64,000 bases of DNA, from assembly GCA_031284585.1 (NCBI GenBank), contig JAITXT010000009.1, positions 1-64,000 on the forward strand, read 5' to 3'. Positions 12,001 through 17,971 of this stretch are shown here, piece by piece. The DNA comes from Acholeplasmatales bacterium. Lineage in GTDB: Bacteria; Bacillota_I; Bacilli_A; Acholeplasmatales; Acholeplasmataceae. The position numbers were made by a program, and so were the translations under genes. A model generated the notes under the pieces. It had not been told where the DNA came from and did no database searches. It saw nothing but the letters and a program-made list of their open reading frames with translations. Every line of letters starts with the position of its first letter. Position 1 is the stretch's first letter.

Positions 12001-12381
12001 TGTATAATCAAGATCATTAAGTAAGTAAATAGCAACTCGGTTAGAATTTATACGGTTAGTTTTAAATGTCATCACATTATTAGCTTTTTGAGTCAATAAA
12101 CTTAAATTGGTCATGCCATTTATTGTTGTAATCTTATAAGCAGGTTCAAGAGACGCATTACCATTCATGCCATTTATTGTTGTTGTTGTTAAATCACCAA
12201 GATCAGGCAAAGAAGCAACATCAGAAGGTACACTTATACCATCAGTAATAGAATCATAAATTGTCGCAGCACTAAAATTAAGCTCGTTACCAAAAGTAGT
12301 AAAGACAGCTAAAAACAACAAAACAATATCAAAAAACAGTAATCCCTTTTTAAAAAAAGTGTTTGATTTAATTTGTGACAT
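1..12381 (-). CDS. Giant secreted multi-repeat surface protein, N-terminal 4127 residues (3' end beyond window)
   Basis: One uninterrupted minus-strand frame runs from an ATG at 12379-12381, preceded by GGAGGGG, to the left edge, so the C-terminus and any anchor are not visible. The N-terminus is a signal peptide (MSQIKSNTFFKKGLLF, then a hydrophobic stretch). Residues roughly 80-960 contain GLUG-like repeats (AGGIIGD, AGGIVGS, GLFGY patterns), typical of beta-helical surface proteins. Residues about 1130-2630 are many Ig/fibronectin-like modules with recurring D-x-AGN motifs (DKAGNV, DRAGNI, DIAGNE). A helical stretch near 2650-2780 is followed by two Listeria-Bacteroides (InlB-type) repeats (GYTFLGWYT near 2830, GYSFVGWFN near 2900). 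The rest is fn3, MBG-like and Big_3-like modules arranged in a super-repeat of about 550 residues. It probably acts in adhesion or as a surface scaffold, but the ligand is unknown. Architecture resembles the giant lipoprotein at 37359-47390. Confidence 0.88.
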   Translation of the reverse strand, partial: MSQIKSNTFFKKGLLFFDIVLLFLAVFTTFGNELNFSAATIYDSITDGISVPSDVASLPDLGDLTTTTINGMNGNASLEPAYKITTINGMTNLSLLTQKANNVMTFKTNRINSNRVAIYLLNDLDYTGLGASGKNYGSFRGSYNYDQIGSFRGTAGSKFGGIFHGLSHTITGIYGRGYKPNLNADSAPETTYGGGAAGLFGVLDGAVISSLTLIGKHELIDGKEAVTIDGRSGGRAPVDMTDASGKLYENHFNEAKYGKFFDVTNYNRSEAYALSMGLTKNNQGDSAFVSVAFNSLLYNLTADVDFWNCQTLEGGILGTGNNTTIIGAVNRGYIFGYTYRAGGILGGLYDGYKVTILNSVNYGTVDAMGNHAGGIIGDVANSTAVVKNCVNYGTIISARGNSLGARAGGIVAIMNFSNDGSAASRLENVYTYYGGEYRIDPYVGSTNPASIKSAFANWTKHRDRFGQYILGCYRMTVVGGKIDGISKSQIDGQSDLGGVTNGTEGTFVSLYNIEWTQYLAITKRVAQEVGFQAGDAVSISDSEYLGSPAFLNILNANAEALRTEFVEFTPYFNSWFNLEGFANPALSTDFTISHKPFDSATILLSNPAVTSPKYYFKTTGSISVSVPFSTAKLTYQIGDGVETEMSVPSRMVFTESSHVTLRTYNREVNPTVPQDEKEFDIVKSAEVTEINDVVDLYEFAISVNLGRNYEYKTVHLRTSLDLSLESEFPSNNFIVIGETESNKFSGTFDGHNYSITNIHTNRNTPTGLFGYLNAATIKNLNIGGRMPGRGDNAAGLFGKATSSTIINVNVNINVEGVNNISGFGNTDGTAEHPTLIIASSNNGAIVSQNSYAAGFSSQARYTKFYDCFNNGTITVSNTIAGGIVGSGDYVSFDACANKGVVTPSATNKRAAGIAGIITYRSGYYSTVSIVTATAGSISNYIFVGAIINGTTTYEYASSVGNYQTFLAILFPVDGTNNNIASTLLLDKRVNDRVGFLKNNIQTIGLPGITSDDIYWLSADLGWYTFEKTLYPTNHQTHVPPSSPTFESSEINSNINNNAPSNIFYKDLLYLDLHTAPIEYFSHYAYSLSSSDHVDVIHLDRGVSRIETTFSGEIKFYNVTVFGELSAATTLTVTKTPDKPESPVLSSAIKTYYDDQGGTTTFNYEQISDINENDINRSYYALQTYVYVSTLSSSSYTTISRYEYATNLISPVWVPLSDFFVTDNTPYFVLVADKTHTLYVRSVNSWGVVSDTAEIIVVIDGTAPKAPKLDKNYQGNWALDEATVFFTAEDNNIGIDGYHFEYRKIRYSGENPSWTKLKDEDVFIDYLNLSAWDQESNVEGTYYIQARTISRAGVPSDVNEIEINLDGAAPTVNIVSSNPVVLTNNIVLEIRATDGFGIKGLRYGWAKVYSLGAVESAIPNWNDELTYQVDENEAYYVAFVKDGLERLTVKYLLVENYRASRPTSPVMKAQLIEISKTPGESNSWVPFKESSAIFDYRSTLPVANLNALVFYSDPTFVGDFLDSRYYYRFTEVTGWTNGLVRIIISHGTINYETTDTIADTIYRINNSPATIVPYGNGSDFHFYLENMNDIVRIYGATRTTLGISSSLNDEFSLIIQAQLDSTAPSAPSASISYANYLSEGRYTTNNYAQIALLQVEELGFATKKDSGVIRIEYSLDKGVTYFTYDSLLNISALGDNEVYIRQIDRAGNIGNPGIIHIIVDKVKPTSTYDISGAVLLDENEYIASGSVTIQINTSDYVLQTEKDSHADPTIGNISKVEYSFNADDWETITYESGHYTFVVSGNGNYSIFVRVTDKAGNVSDGNNVKKLGVIITNAEPVVNTIFNSGWLSAETKTVNVYFSTIPGVKVVSYDLVMGEGFDNYLLEGPDFDTQSTTIALTEGTYGIVAHTNVSTFNLQVHNFEIDKLDTVSPEFASESIINISNEWSNQNKSGTLNFTEPNTNLTYYVAIGEMSLEELRLEVFTSPFNITGNGIFYIYAKDLAANITETPYVHYESKIDNIAPVVSILTGGQGFASFGITDGGGSGIYGYTSTIQGNAPLEKSQYLPVPVSENPNVVPTVSIAGAGTVYLWAIDNAGNVSLSKSTIIENIGSSVNSNTSLNVSLSTVDEYAKSRKISITVSDVDGMLGYYIDTSSSNSSDTTKYKTADFYGNLLVGHTEGVFYDFITDNSTSNVTYYVHFMDLLQNKTNKSISIPKIDSVSPVIGTITETIDGGTFATTSTITITASDANEFSIFYGWSEDDINLEYSGPGVVISSDDYDVIWFRVVDIAGNEVVQSFAITKVDTTDPFVVVEITNDSSWTNVDKEVSFNVTDLNVDSYTLSGPVTIESTSIDTSGTYSLGELSLGSYVLTVTDKAGNVTISYFEVLYIDKSTPSITLDYSSDLTKAVTVTVSVSNEVDGVIYRYKLGEGGTYSAVSTFSLTSNNSYNFYVINSASTEVYETLVVSFIDNVAPIINSATVINGASWSNVNKDIVMQITDSQSPVIYVGIFTSPEVPDAGAIDQLWNGEFSFNRAAGTYYIFAKDSVSNISNRKLVVVDNIETEAPVISLNSRTIFTNSLIRTIYNLSDAGGSRINGYYISSNRDTIFNEELVPTGQVSTLTLDLPSGTYYIALEDNASNRSEIFEITVWPSYASEFIDAYDLLPLKSQFDIYTEEHFELLDTATTKFETLRDALGMNLESAISDITQLRYNTYLDLVHFVETIDKLRNGTIIGGTTYKGYEQFDLKTDIQIELDLIFANAVNALKASIGLDQMTNILYSALVSMANLPIEYSITYELVLDDVVNPNSDIDYYTIRSSEFEFEDATKDGYTFLGWYTASDYKNKIQVVYHGSTGNLVLWAKWVLTDYNINYYLDGGVNNVLNPYTFNILSDTFTLEDPSKDGYSFVGWFNDQLFESEFTSIVQGTHENVDVYAKFEAYEVAPKVTNLSSTGNANGSISYSWTAPDTLLTVDYYEVSFASNHLDWVNIGDVTSYTRVGLVSGNYYYFAIRAVTEYTKGLIENITTYLDVVVSPPGAVTVSSPIISADGYKFELSVLASNGSQITGFKYSLETTTPGSLDELEYTLTTNNYVVFNLFELSVGTTYYLAVYATSNSGDGTKSYSELIIDKIPIIVSVNVTNRDYNALYEIGDFVSIITDTDALLTTVYEKLVNLSWVSFDESSYDFLPGTYRVKVSYTEDEEFQGLAEITKQFTVSKTNISSYEFTSNSVIYTGSTQYPTITNSLVSFDLSYSKTQSNYGSATPLNAGVYYVRIALNSSYSDRYTFTTTYVIFTINRKEHTPNPGITPSFSEHRTYQNNITLSNISLSDFSDDYGYYVWVNLSEKPIVSQVNYLVRYVLVDTENYYYSGSEFTIELHIDPVLYSFTFSDFGELFVGDNLPNLRNYVVQTTDVVGTFSYIEASSKVKSGTNSYDYKWIPSDPNYSPVYDSVLISGNEIVLHDIYVDKHLNTVNYKAFETINTAGLIVKARYNHGEEKTIPYSNLTIVYNVGSSLVGTDTYVTIRYEENGVVRTTTEFVVVTKINLVVNVTYSGPTIYSSTPLQDIELTNDKSSLGTVKLDPQILSSATTRYTWKFTPNDVVNYQVVTGEISLTIVDRAISSIVQNSSYVDTYNSFDVFNRNGLSIKVIYNDSTFEIVSSSLLSIVYENATSYFTGEDTYVTIIYLGVYTTLDVTVNKLTPNVSDIILSEVYLRVESDLSLTDIVLPEGYEFLSVVTPIQLGENTYRALYTGSDTINYTTKEIDVTFVVKQVISDYTFSNLSSEIYSGSSKPAQISNTFSVPFVISYSVGGGSYVSDAPINAGTYYVRIVLDSSYADLYKFDTVVVYNYVIQKFDITGQVSTPIISTRFEYSPTMLLSSISLSEFTNDYGSFTWVLPASYVSVIGNKFDARFTLSDSTNYVLPVSVFRVTLNVDKKSFSFNFTNLPTLYEGDLLPDLRTYLSTPNVPSGTISYDDDATTVRKGSVNYAYTFTPDDQNNYETFGATIRIKGEEVYVIEFTLSQLPYKTSYFAFESAQLDGIELHTNYNHGTFSIANLSDFDIVYQTGRNAFTGGDTYFRLVYKANDSLSILISVSVSRIELDLNPTYSSTGTLYTSSLVSTITLSDSNNTVPGQFKLN

Positions 12382-12436
12382 AAAATTCCCCTCCAAATGT
12401 TTAAATTTTATATTTATCCAAGTATCTAAATAATTG

Positions 12437-12452
12437 TTAGATTACAATCTAA
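12437..12452. promoter_or_regulatory. Inverted repeat upstream of the giant surface gene
   Basis: Two perfect 7-bp arms, TTAGATT and AATCTAA, are separated by 2 bp, 56 bp upstream of the giant gene's start. A dyad this short and close to the start could be a repressor site or a small hairpin in the leader. No regulator is visible nearby and no clean -35/-10 pair was found, so the role is inferred only from position. Confidence 0.35.
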
Positions 12453-12550
12453 TCTTTTAAACCTAACAGTTGTTTATATTTTATATCAAAACCTCAAATA
12501 AATAATATATTACTTTAAAAACTATAAAATCCCAAAATAAAATATATAAA

Positions 12551-12578
12551 AAAGGAGTTTCTTTACAGAAACTCCTTT
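12551..12578 (-). terminator. Intrinsic terminator after rpsU
   Basis: A 12-bp perfect stem (AAAGGAGTTTCT) with a 4-nt loop lies 4 bp past the rpsU stop. Read on the minus strand it is followed by a run of U residues (TTTTTTATATA). It closes the secG-rsmE-rpsU transcript and separates it from the giant surface gene downstream. Confidence 0.85.
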
Positions 12579-12582
12579 AAAA

Positions 12583-12756
12583 TTAATGTTTTTTAGATCT
12601 GTTTGCTCTAATTCTTTCACGTCTTGCTGCTCCAGGCTTCAAGAAATATTCTTTCTTTTTAACTTCAGCAAGTGTTCCTTCTCTGGAAACATCACGTTTC
12701 CATCTTTTTATAGAATCATCTAAAGACTCATTAGGTTTTACTATAGTTTTTGACAT
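12583..12756 (-). CDS. rpsU: 30S ribosomal protein bS21
   Basis: The 57-residue basic protein has the family's conserved core (VKPNESLDDSIKRWKRDVSR, then KPGAARRERIRAN), so the identification is firm. bS21 joins the 30S platform near the anti-Shine-Dalgarno end of 16S rRNA and helps initiation. The start is the ATG at 12754-12756 (MSKTIV), 6 nt after a perfect AGGAGGT. The in-frame GTG nine bases upstream overlaps that ribosome binding site and is unlikely to be used. It is the last gene of a minus-strand run after secG and rsmE and is followed by a strong terminator. Confidence 0.97.
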   Translation of the reverse strand: MSKTIVKPNESLDDSIKRWKRDVSREGTLAEVKKKEYFLKPGAARRERIRANRSKKH

Positions 12757-12834
12757 TATAATCACCTCCTAAAGTCAGATTTATATCTAATATTAACATT
12801 TTATTCAATATTAATATCTACTATAATAAATAAT

Positions 12835-13545
12835 TTATACTATTTTATTCTTAACGTTATTCAAGAACCATTCATTAATAATCGATAAAATAACGATATT
12901 TGCGAGTTGAGTAGGAAAAATCAAACTCCCCAAGGTAACTGATTTAGCACCTTTTTCTTTTAAGAACGCTCTTTCCGCGGAATTAATCCCACCTTCTGGA
13001 CCGATTATAACACCTATTCTATTATAGATATTATTCGAAGTCAAATAAGATGATACTACATTATCTTTTTCCTCTTCGTCTGCCATAATTAGTAAATCAA
13101 ACTGGGAATAATCTATTCTTTCAATAGTATCACTCACTGAATAGTAAGCAAGTGTATCTCTTCTTGAAAGTTCACAAGCTTCTTTAATAATTAACTTTGC
13201 TCTTTCATCTTTAATAGTTTTAGGATCGGCTTCACTTCTTTGCATCTTCACAAAGATTATATTACTTACTCCTAAATGGCTTGAAGTCTTAATAACATCT
13301 TCATATTTTTTCCCTTTTGGAAAACCTTGAATTAAAGTGATGTGAAGAGAGTCAACTTTTTCTAACATTTTAAGTTTAGAATATTTTATGTACTCTCCAA
13401 TCGAATCTATTGTGCAAATATTGCAAACACCATTACAGCAAACTACAATTTTATCACCTACCTTGCCACGCATTACTTGTGTGATTCGGTGATAATTTGA
13501 ACCAATTATCTTGTTGTTATCCTCTTCAACAAAATAACGTTGCAT
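12835..13545 (-). CDS. rsmE: 16S rRNA (uracil-1498-N3)-methyltransferase RsmE
   Basis: At 236 residues this has the RsmE length and layout: an N-terminal PUA-like domain (MQRYFVEEDN start, RGKVGDKIVVC) and a C-terminal SPOUT methyltransferase domain with the knot motif IGPEGGINSAE. RsmE methylates U1498 of 16S rRNA with S-adenosylmethionine. The second SAM-pocket motif, usually LGxRILRTETA, reads LGSLIFPTQLA here, so the conserved Arg and Glu are replaced. The fold call is secure, but activity could be altered. The gene starts 1 bp after the secG stop, so the two are probably co-transcribed. Confidence 0.9.
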   Translation of the reverse strand: MQRYFVEEDNNKIIGSNYHRITQVMRGKVGDKIVVCCNGVCNICTIDSIGEYIKYSKLKMLEKVDSLHITLIQGFPKGKKYEDVIKTSSHLGVSNIIFVKMQRSEADPKTIKDERAKLIIKEACELSRRDTLAYYSVSDTIERIDYSQFDLLIMADEEEKDNVVSSYLTSNNIYNRIGVIIGPEGGINSAERAFLKEKGAKSVTLGSLIFPTQLANIVILSIINEWFLNNVKNKIV

Positions 13546-13546
13546 A

Positions 13547-13777
13547 TTAAAGAGTTCTTAATAAATTAGCTATTACGCAAAAAACTACAAAAAGACTGCC
13601 AAAAAGAGCACTAGCAACCTTTACATATAATTCAAAACCACGAGATTTTTTATTTTTAAATAACTCACTTTTACTTCCACCAAATGCATCTTGAATATCA
13701 TCATCTGAATTTTGAAATAATACAGATACAACAAGTAATAAAGCACATATAGTAGATAACCAATCAAATACGTTCAT
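13547..13777 (-). CDS. secG: Preprotein translocase subunit SecG
   Basis: This 76-residue protein has two membrane segments: residues about 4-24 (WLSTICALLLVVSVLFQNS) and about 52-75 (VKVASALFGSLFVVFCVIAN). Between them is a polar loop containing DAFGGSKSELF, which matches the SecG consensus around the conserved GG. SecG supports the SecYE channel during export. An AGGAG lies just upstream of the ATG. It is the first gene of the secG-rsmE-rpsU run. The many exported proteins of this window would depend on this pathway. Confidence 0.9.
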   Translation of the reverse strand: MNVFDWLSTICALLLVVSVLFQNSDDDIQDAFGGSKSELFKNKKSRGFELYVKVASALFGSLFVVFCVIANLLRTL

Positions 13778-13887
13778 ATTTTCTCCTTATTAATAAAACT
13801 TATATTACATAAGCATTTATAATTATATCGAAATTTCTTTTTTTTTACTGAAATAAGAGAAAATCAAGTTTTTTTAGGTTTTCTATC

Positions 13888-15732
13888 TTATTCATCGCTA
13901 TATTTAGTTTCTATTTCTTTGATAAATTGACTTTTATAAAGATTATAGTATTCCTTTTTGTTTCTTAAGAGTTCTTCATGAGTTCCTTTTTCTTTTATTT
14001 CTCCCTTATCAAGAACTACAATTAAATCACAATTGATAATTGTAGAAAGTCTATGGGCAACAATAATTGAAGTTCTTCCACTAAATAATTTAGCAGTTGC
14101 TTTTTGAATTATCTCCTCGCTTAAAGAATCTATTGAAGAAGTTGCTTCATCAAAGACTAATATTCTAGGATTTGCAATTAAAGCTCTTGCGAAGGAAATT
14201 AGTTGTTTTTGTCCCATAGATAATCTATTTCCACCTTCTTGAACTTCTGTATTGTATCCATTCTCTAAAGAGGAAATCATTTCATCGATTCCAATCGATT
14301 TACAAACAGAAATTATTTCATCATCCGTCGCATTAAGATTTCCATAACGCATATTTTCGATAATTGTAGTTGAAAAAAGATGAGGTGTCTGTAATACATA
14401 TCCAAGTCTTTTATGTAGGAAATTTATACTTCTCTCTTTATAATCTACTCCATCAATTTTAATAACTCCACTAACTGGTTCATAAAAACGACATAAAAGA
14501 TTAACAATTGTACTTTTGCCACTTCCAGTATGACCTACAATAGCAACACTTGAATTTGCTTTAATATCTAAATTAAATTTATTAAGGACGATTTCATCTT
14601 CTTTATAATAAAAAGTAACATCATTAAAACTAATATCTCCTTTTATTTCTTCCCAATTTTCAAATTTAGGATTGAACAAATCACCATACTTAGAGACAAT
14701 TTCTTGTTTATCTTCAAGAATAACATCCGCATCTAGTAGTTGGGCTACTTTTTCAACACTTGCTTGAGTTGATTGTAATACTCCAAAGTAATCCGTTAAG
14801 CCGATTGTATAGTCCATCATTTTAATCATGTAATTAAGAAAAAGTGTCATAGTTCCTAAACTGAGACCAGTTCCAAATAGATTACTTAAAATTTGCTTTG
14901 AAGAATCTACTAGAATAACACTAAAGAAAAAATACCCAATAATCATGATAATTGCAGTTAATAAATTCGAGTGAATTGCTGCTTTAATTCCATAACTCTT
15001 TAAGTTTCTAGTTTCTTTACTAAATAATCTATAATTCTTATCTTCAATAACTAAACTTTTAGATGTCTTAGCACCAAGAAATGCTTCATTATATAAACCA
15101 GTAATAATAGAATTATATTTTTTAGTTTTTCTGCGATCACTTAAAATAATTTTTTTGAAAAGAAAAGCTACTAGGACCATTAAAGGGATAGATATTAAAG
15201 CTATTAAAGCTAATTTAACATTCAAGATAAACATTACAATTAAACAAAAAACAATTGTAAAGAGAAGAAGAATAAAATCAATGATTCCCCATGACAAGGT
15301 ATCAGAAATATTTCTAACATCAGATGTCATTCTTCCCATAATCCAACCATGTGGAGTTTTATCGTAATAACTAAAAGGAAGTTGTTGTAATTTTTTGAAA
15401 CAATCATTTCTGATATTAAAACTTATGTCAATAGCAACTCTTCCTCCAAATCTTAAGAAACACCAGACTGTGAATGCAGATAAGATACTACAAGATAATA
15501 GCAAGATAATAGCCATATTTAAAAAAGAATAATTTCCATGAACATAAATAGTATCAATAATATAACTATCAATTACTTGAAACATCGCATCAAAAATTGA
15601 AACAAAAACACAGCTAATAGCTGTAATTATGAGTTGTTTTTTACTTCTCATTAATATAGAGAATATTTTTTTCCAAGGAGTTAATCTAAGTTTATATTTT
15701 AAATCATTTTCTTCATCAAAATCAAAACCCAT
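13888..15732 (-). CDS. ABC exporter half-transporter with the catalytically competent NBD
   Basis: The 614-residue protein fuses an N-terminal exporter membrane domain (six predicted helices, residues about 30-330) to a C-terminal ATPase. It has Walker A GHTGSGKST, Q-loop VLQTPHLF, Walker B ILVFDEATSS with the catalytic Glu, and H-loop IIVAHRLST. Its signature motif is altered (RLSMGQKQ instead of LSGGQ). The partner gene at 15732-17573 has the complementary change, as in BmrC/BmrD, LmrC/LmrD and TM287/288 heterodimers. This subunit corresponds to BmrD/YheH. The upstream stop and this start overlap as TAATG, so the two are translationally coupled. Substrate is unknown; multidrug or lipid-like compounds are usual for the family. 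Confidence 0.93.
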   Translation of the reverse strand: MGFDFDEENDLKYKLRLTPWKKIFSILMRSKKQLIITAISCVFVSIFDAMFQVIDSYIIDTIYVHGNYSFLNMAIILLLSCSILSAFTVWCFLRFGGRVAIDISFNIRNDCFKKLQQLPFSYYDKTPHGWIMGRMTSDVRNISDTLSWGIIDFILLLFTIVFCLIVMFILNVKLALIALISIPLMVLVAFLFKKIILSDRRKTKKYNSIITGLYNEAFLGAKTSKSLVIEDKNYRLFSKETRNLKSYGIKAAIHSNLLTAIIMIIGYFFFSVILVDSSKQILSNLFGTGLSLGTMTLFLNYMIKMMDYTIGLTDYFGVLQSTQASVEKVAQLLDADVILEDKQEIVSKYGDLFNPKFENWEEIKGDISFNDVTFYYKEDEIVLNKFNLDIKANSSVAIVGHTGSGKSTIVNLLCRFYEPVSGVIKIDGVDYKERSINFLHKRLGYVLQTPHLFSTTIIENMRYGNLNATDDEIISVCKSIGIDEMISSLENGYNTEVQEGGNRLSMGQKQLISFARALIANPRILVFDEATSSIDSLSEEIIQKATAKLFSGRTSIIVAHRLSTIINCDLIVVLDKGEIKEKGTHEELLRNKKEYYNLYKSQFIKEIETKYSDE

Positions 15733-17573
15733 TATAGATCACCTCCTTTCTCTTCTAGTAATTCATCAAATTCTTTTTCAAGTTTTCCTTGAATTGCCCA
15801 TAAAGCACTATAAAGACCACCTCGAAGTATTAATTCATCATGAGTTCCTATATCTTGAATATTACCGTTATCAAGAACTATAATTTTATCTGCTTCTTTA
15901 GCAGTAGTTATTCTATGTGTTATTATTAAAGATGTTTTTTTCAGATTTTTACTTAAAATAGTTTGTCTTATTAGATAATCCGTACTAGTATCTACAGCAC
16001 TTAATGCGTCATCAAAGATAATAATAGGTCTTTTAGAAACAAGAATTCTTGCTATAGCAATTCTTTGTTTCTCACCCCCTGATAGTGATGTTCCCTTTTC
16101 ACCAACTAAAGTATCGTAACCTAAAACAAACTTTGATGTTTCTTCATGAAATTTCGCATCTACCGAAGCCCTAACTATTTCCTCCATAGTTAAATTCTCA
16201 TCTGTAATTCCAATATTTTCTTTAATCGTAGTTCCAAATAGAAAAGGATCTTGAAATACTACTCCAATATTCTTTCTTAAATAATGTTTCTCAATATCTC
16301 TGATATCTATTCCACCAATAGAAATTGTACCACCGCTAATTTCATACATTCTAAGAAGTAGATTTATAATAGTAGATTTCCCACATCCAGTTTTACCTAT
16401 AAAAGCCACAGTTTCATTTTTCTTTATTTTAAAAGAAATATTATTTATTAAATTAAGGGAAGAATCTTGATATGAAAACGAAACGTTTTTAAATTCAATA
16501 TCTCCGTCAATTGGAGGGGTTGTGGTCCCGTTAATAACATATTCATCTTTTGTTGAAAACAATTCTTGAAGTCTGGCTGCTGAGACAATTGCTCTAGTAT
16601 AAACAGTAATTAATCTACCTAAACTTTTAATAGGATAAATTAACATTCCTGCAATTGTTGTTGCTGTAATGACATCAAAAGCTGTAAGTGTTCCATTTTG
16701 AATAGAAATAGTCCCCACTATTACCAGTAATAAAAACTGTGAAGTTGAATAAATGTCTGTTAAAGGCCAAAACAAAGCCATTATATTGGTAGACCTAATA
16801 TCACTTTTTCGGTAGATAGAATTGTATTTAATCATCTTATTGATTTCATACTCTTCATTGCCAAATGCTTTTACAACTCTAACACCTTGAACATTTTCTT
16901 GAATTACATTAATCATCTTACTTTCGGTTTCTTCTATTTCTTCATCAATTTTAGTTACCTTAAGGAAATAAATAACTGAGGCAATTCCTACAGGAATACT
17001 TAGAAGAAGAAGACCAAAACAAATTGTTGGACTTATAAAATATAATTGATAACTACCAAAGATAATAGCTCCGAGTAATCTCACGAAATCTATTAATCTC
17101 ATAGCAAGAAAATCAGAAGTAGTTGAAACATCAGTAGTAACTCTTTGAATAAGATCACCAGTATCTACACTATTATGATAAGAAAAAGGAAGATCAATAA
17201 TATGTTTGTATAATTTGTTTCTACTATTTAAAGAAACTTGTTCTAGTAAATATTCTCTTCCAATAAATTCAAGAAATCTAACAAATACCCTGAAAACAAA
17301 AAAAGAAAATAAGAATAAAGAAACTAAATAAACAATACTATTTATATCTTCAATTGAATCAAAAAAATTCAAAAGAAATGCCGGTAAATTAATATTTCCA
17401 ATTTCTAAACCACTTGAATCAGTTCCTTCTATGAGGGAAAGCCTTTGTAAAACATATTGAGTTAGAAGTGGAAATGCACTATATAAAAATTGATTTACTA
17501 AAGTAAATGACATTACTAATACAATTAATATCCAACTTTTACCAATTAACGAAAATAGTGCTTTAGCTCTCAT
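15732..17573 (-). CDS. ABC exporter half-transporter with a degenerate Walker B
   Basis: The 613-residue protein has an exporter membrane domain (residues about 15-330) and an ATPase domain with Walker A GKTGCGKST, Q-loop VVFQDPFLF, a canonical signature SLSGGEKQR and H-loop IITHRIT. Walker B reads IIIFDDALSAVD, so the catalytic Glu is Asp. Together with the LSMGQ signature of its partner, this makes one consensus and one degenerate nucleotide site in the heterodimer, as known for BmrC/YheI-type subunits. Translation starts at an ATG preceded by AAAGGAG. It is the first gene of the pair. Confidence 0.93.
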   Translation of the reverse strand: MRAKALFSLIGKSWILIVLVMSFTLVNQFLYSAFPLLTQYVLQRLSLIEGTDSSGLEIGNINLPAFLLNFFDSIEDINSIVYLVSLFLFSFFVFRVFVRFLEFIGREYLLEQVSLNSRNKLYKHIIDLPFSYHNSVDTGDLIQRVTTDVSTTSDFLAMRLIDFVRLLGAIIFGSYQLYFISPTICFGLLLLSIPVGIASVIYFLKVTKIDEEIEETESKMINVIQENVQGVRVVKAFGNEEYEINKMIKYNSIYRKSDIRSTNIMALFWPLTDIYSTSQFLLLVIVGTISIQNGTLTAFDVITATTIAGMLIYPIKSLGRLITVYTRAIVSAARLQELFSTKDEYVINGTTTPPIDGDIEFKNVSFSYQDSSLNLINNISFKIKKNETVAFIGKTGCGKSTIINLLLRMYEISGGTISIGGIDIRDIEKHYLRKNIGVVFQDPFLFGTTIKENIGITDENLTMEEIVRASVDAKFHEETSKFVLGYDTLVGEKGTSLSGGEKQRIAIARILVSKRPIIIFDDALSAVDTSTDYLIRQTILSKNLKKTSLIITHRITTAKEADKIIVLDNGNIQDIGTHDELILRGGLYSALWAIQGKLEKEFDELLEEKGGDL

Positions 17574-17875
17574 AACTCTCCTTTTGCTTTAATAATTATA
17601 TCAAAAGTAACTCTAATTATTTAAAAAAAGAAAACCTCTAAAAAACGATAATATTTGAGAAAATGTATATTTTTTAGTATAAATTTTTAAAAATGAAGTA
17701 ATTGAGAGTTTATTTTTATATAAATTTTATTATAAGTTATATTTATTCAACACCACACTCCTGAAGTGGGTAAATCAAAAACAATAAAATCCATCAGAAA
17801 TTAGTTAAACCTATATTCTAAATTTAAATATATTCTTATTATTTACGATAAACTTCTAGTTAAATCAGTTTTTGA
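17574..17875. other. Gene-free stretch between the exporter pair and the decayed island
   Basis: No reading frame with coding character was found. The stretch holds the region upstream of the exporter pair and, at 17746-17765, one copy of the dispersed 20-bp repeat. It is very A+T-rich. Confidence 0.5.
17746..17765 (+). repeat. Dispersed 20-bp repeat, copy 1
   Basis: TTCAACACCACACTCCTGAA occurs here and, identically but inverted, at 58569-58588. A shorter related copy, CACCACACTCCTTAA, lies at 20439-20453. It marks the left end of the decayed accessory island. It may be a remnant mobile-element end, an insertion target, or a decayed coding motif. Confidence 0.6.
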
Positions 17876-17911
17876 CCATGCAAGATACCATACAAGAAAC
17901 CATACAAGATG
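17876..17911 (+). repeat. Three tandem 12-bp repeats
   Basis: Three consecutive 12-mers of the form CCATrCAAGAta lie just upstream of the promoter for the Fic stub. They could be iteron-like protein binding sites. Alternatively they are a remnant of a coding linker, since the 12-bp period is divisible by three and one frame reads MQDTIQETIQDE before a stop. Confidence 0.55.
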
Positions 17912-17921
17912 AGATTATATT

Positions 17922-17950
17922 TTGACATATATCTGTCAATTTGATATAAT
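17922..17950 (+). promoter_or_regulatory. Consensus sigma-70 promoter with overlapping dyad
   Basis: The -35 box TTGACA (17922-17927) and -10 box TATAAT (17945-17950) are perfect, with a 17-bp spacer. The -35 box is the left arm of an inverted repeat TTGACA-6 bp-TGTCAA (17922-17939), a plausible operator. An AGGAG ribosome binding site and the ATG of the Fic fragment follow. Confidence 0.75.
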
Positions 17951-17971
17951 TATTTTAAGGAGAAAACAAAA

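Noticed and set aside
13801-13887. Imperfect hairpin downstream of the ABC exporter genes
   Set aside because: On the minus strand it is followed by an A tract, not a U tract, so it does not fit an intrinsic terminator.
15629-15883. Plus-strand frame of 84 codons opposite the ABC exporter genes
   Set aside because: It lies antisense to two certain genes and its composition is that of a shadow frame, without a ribosome binding site.
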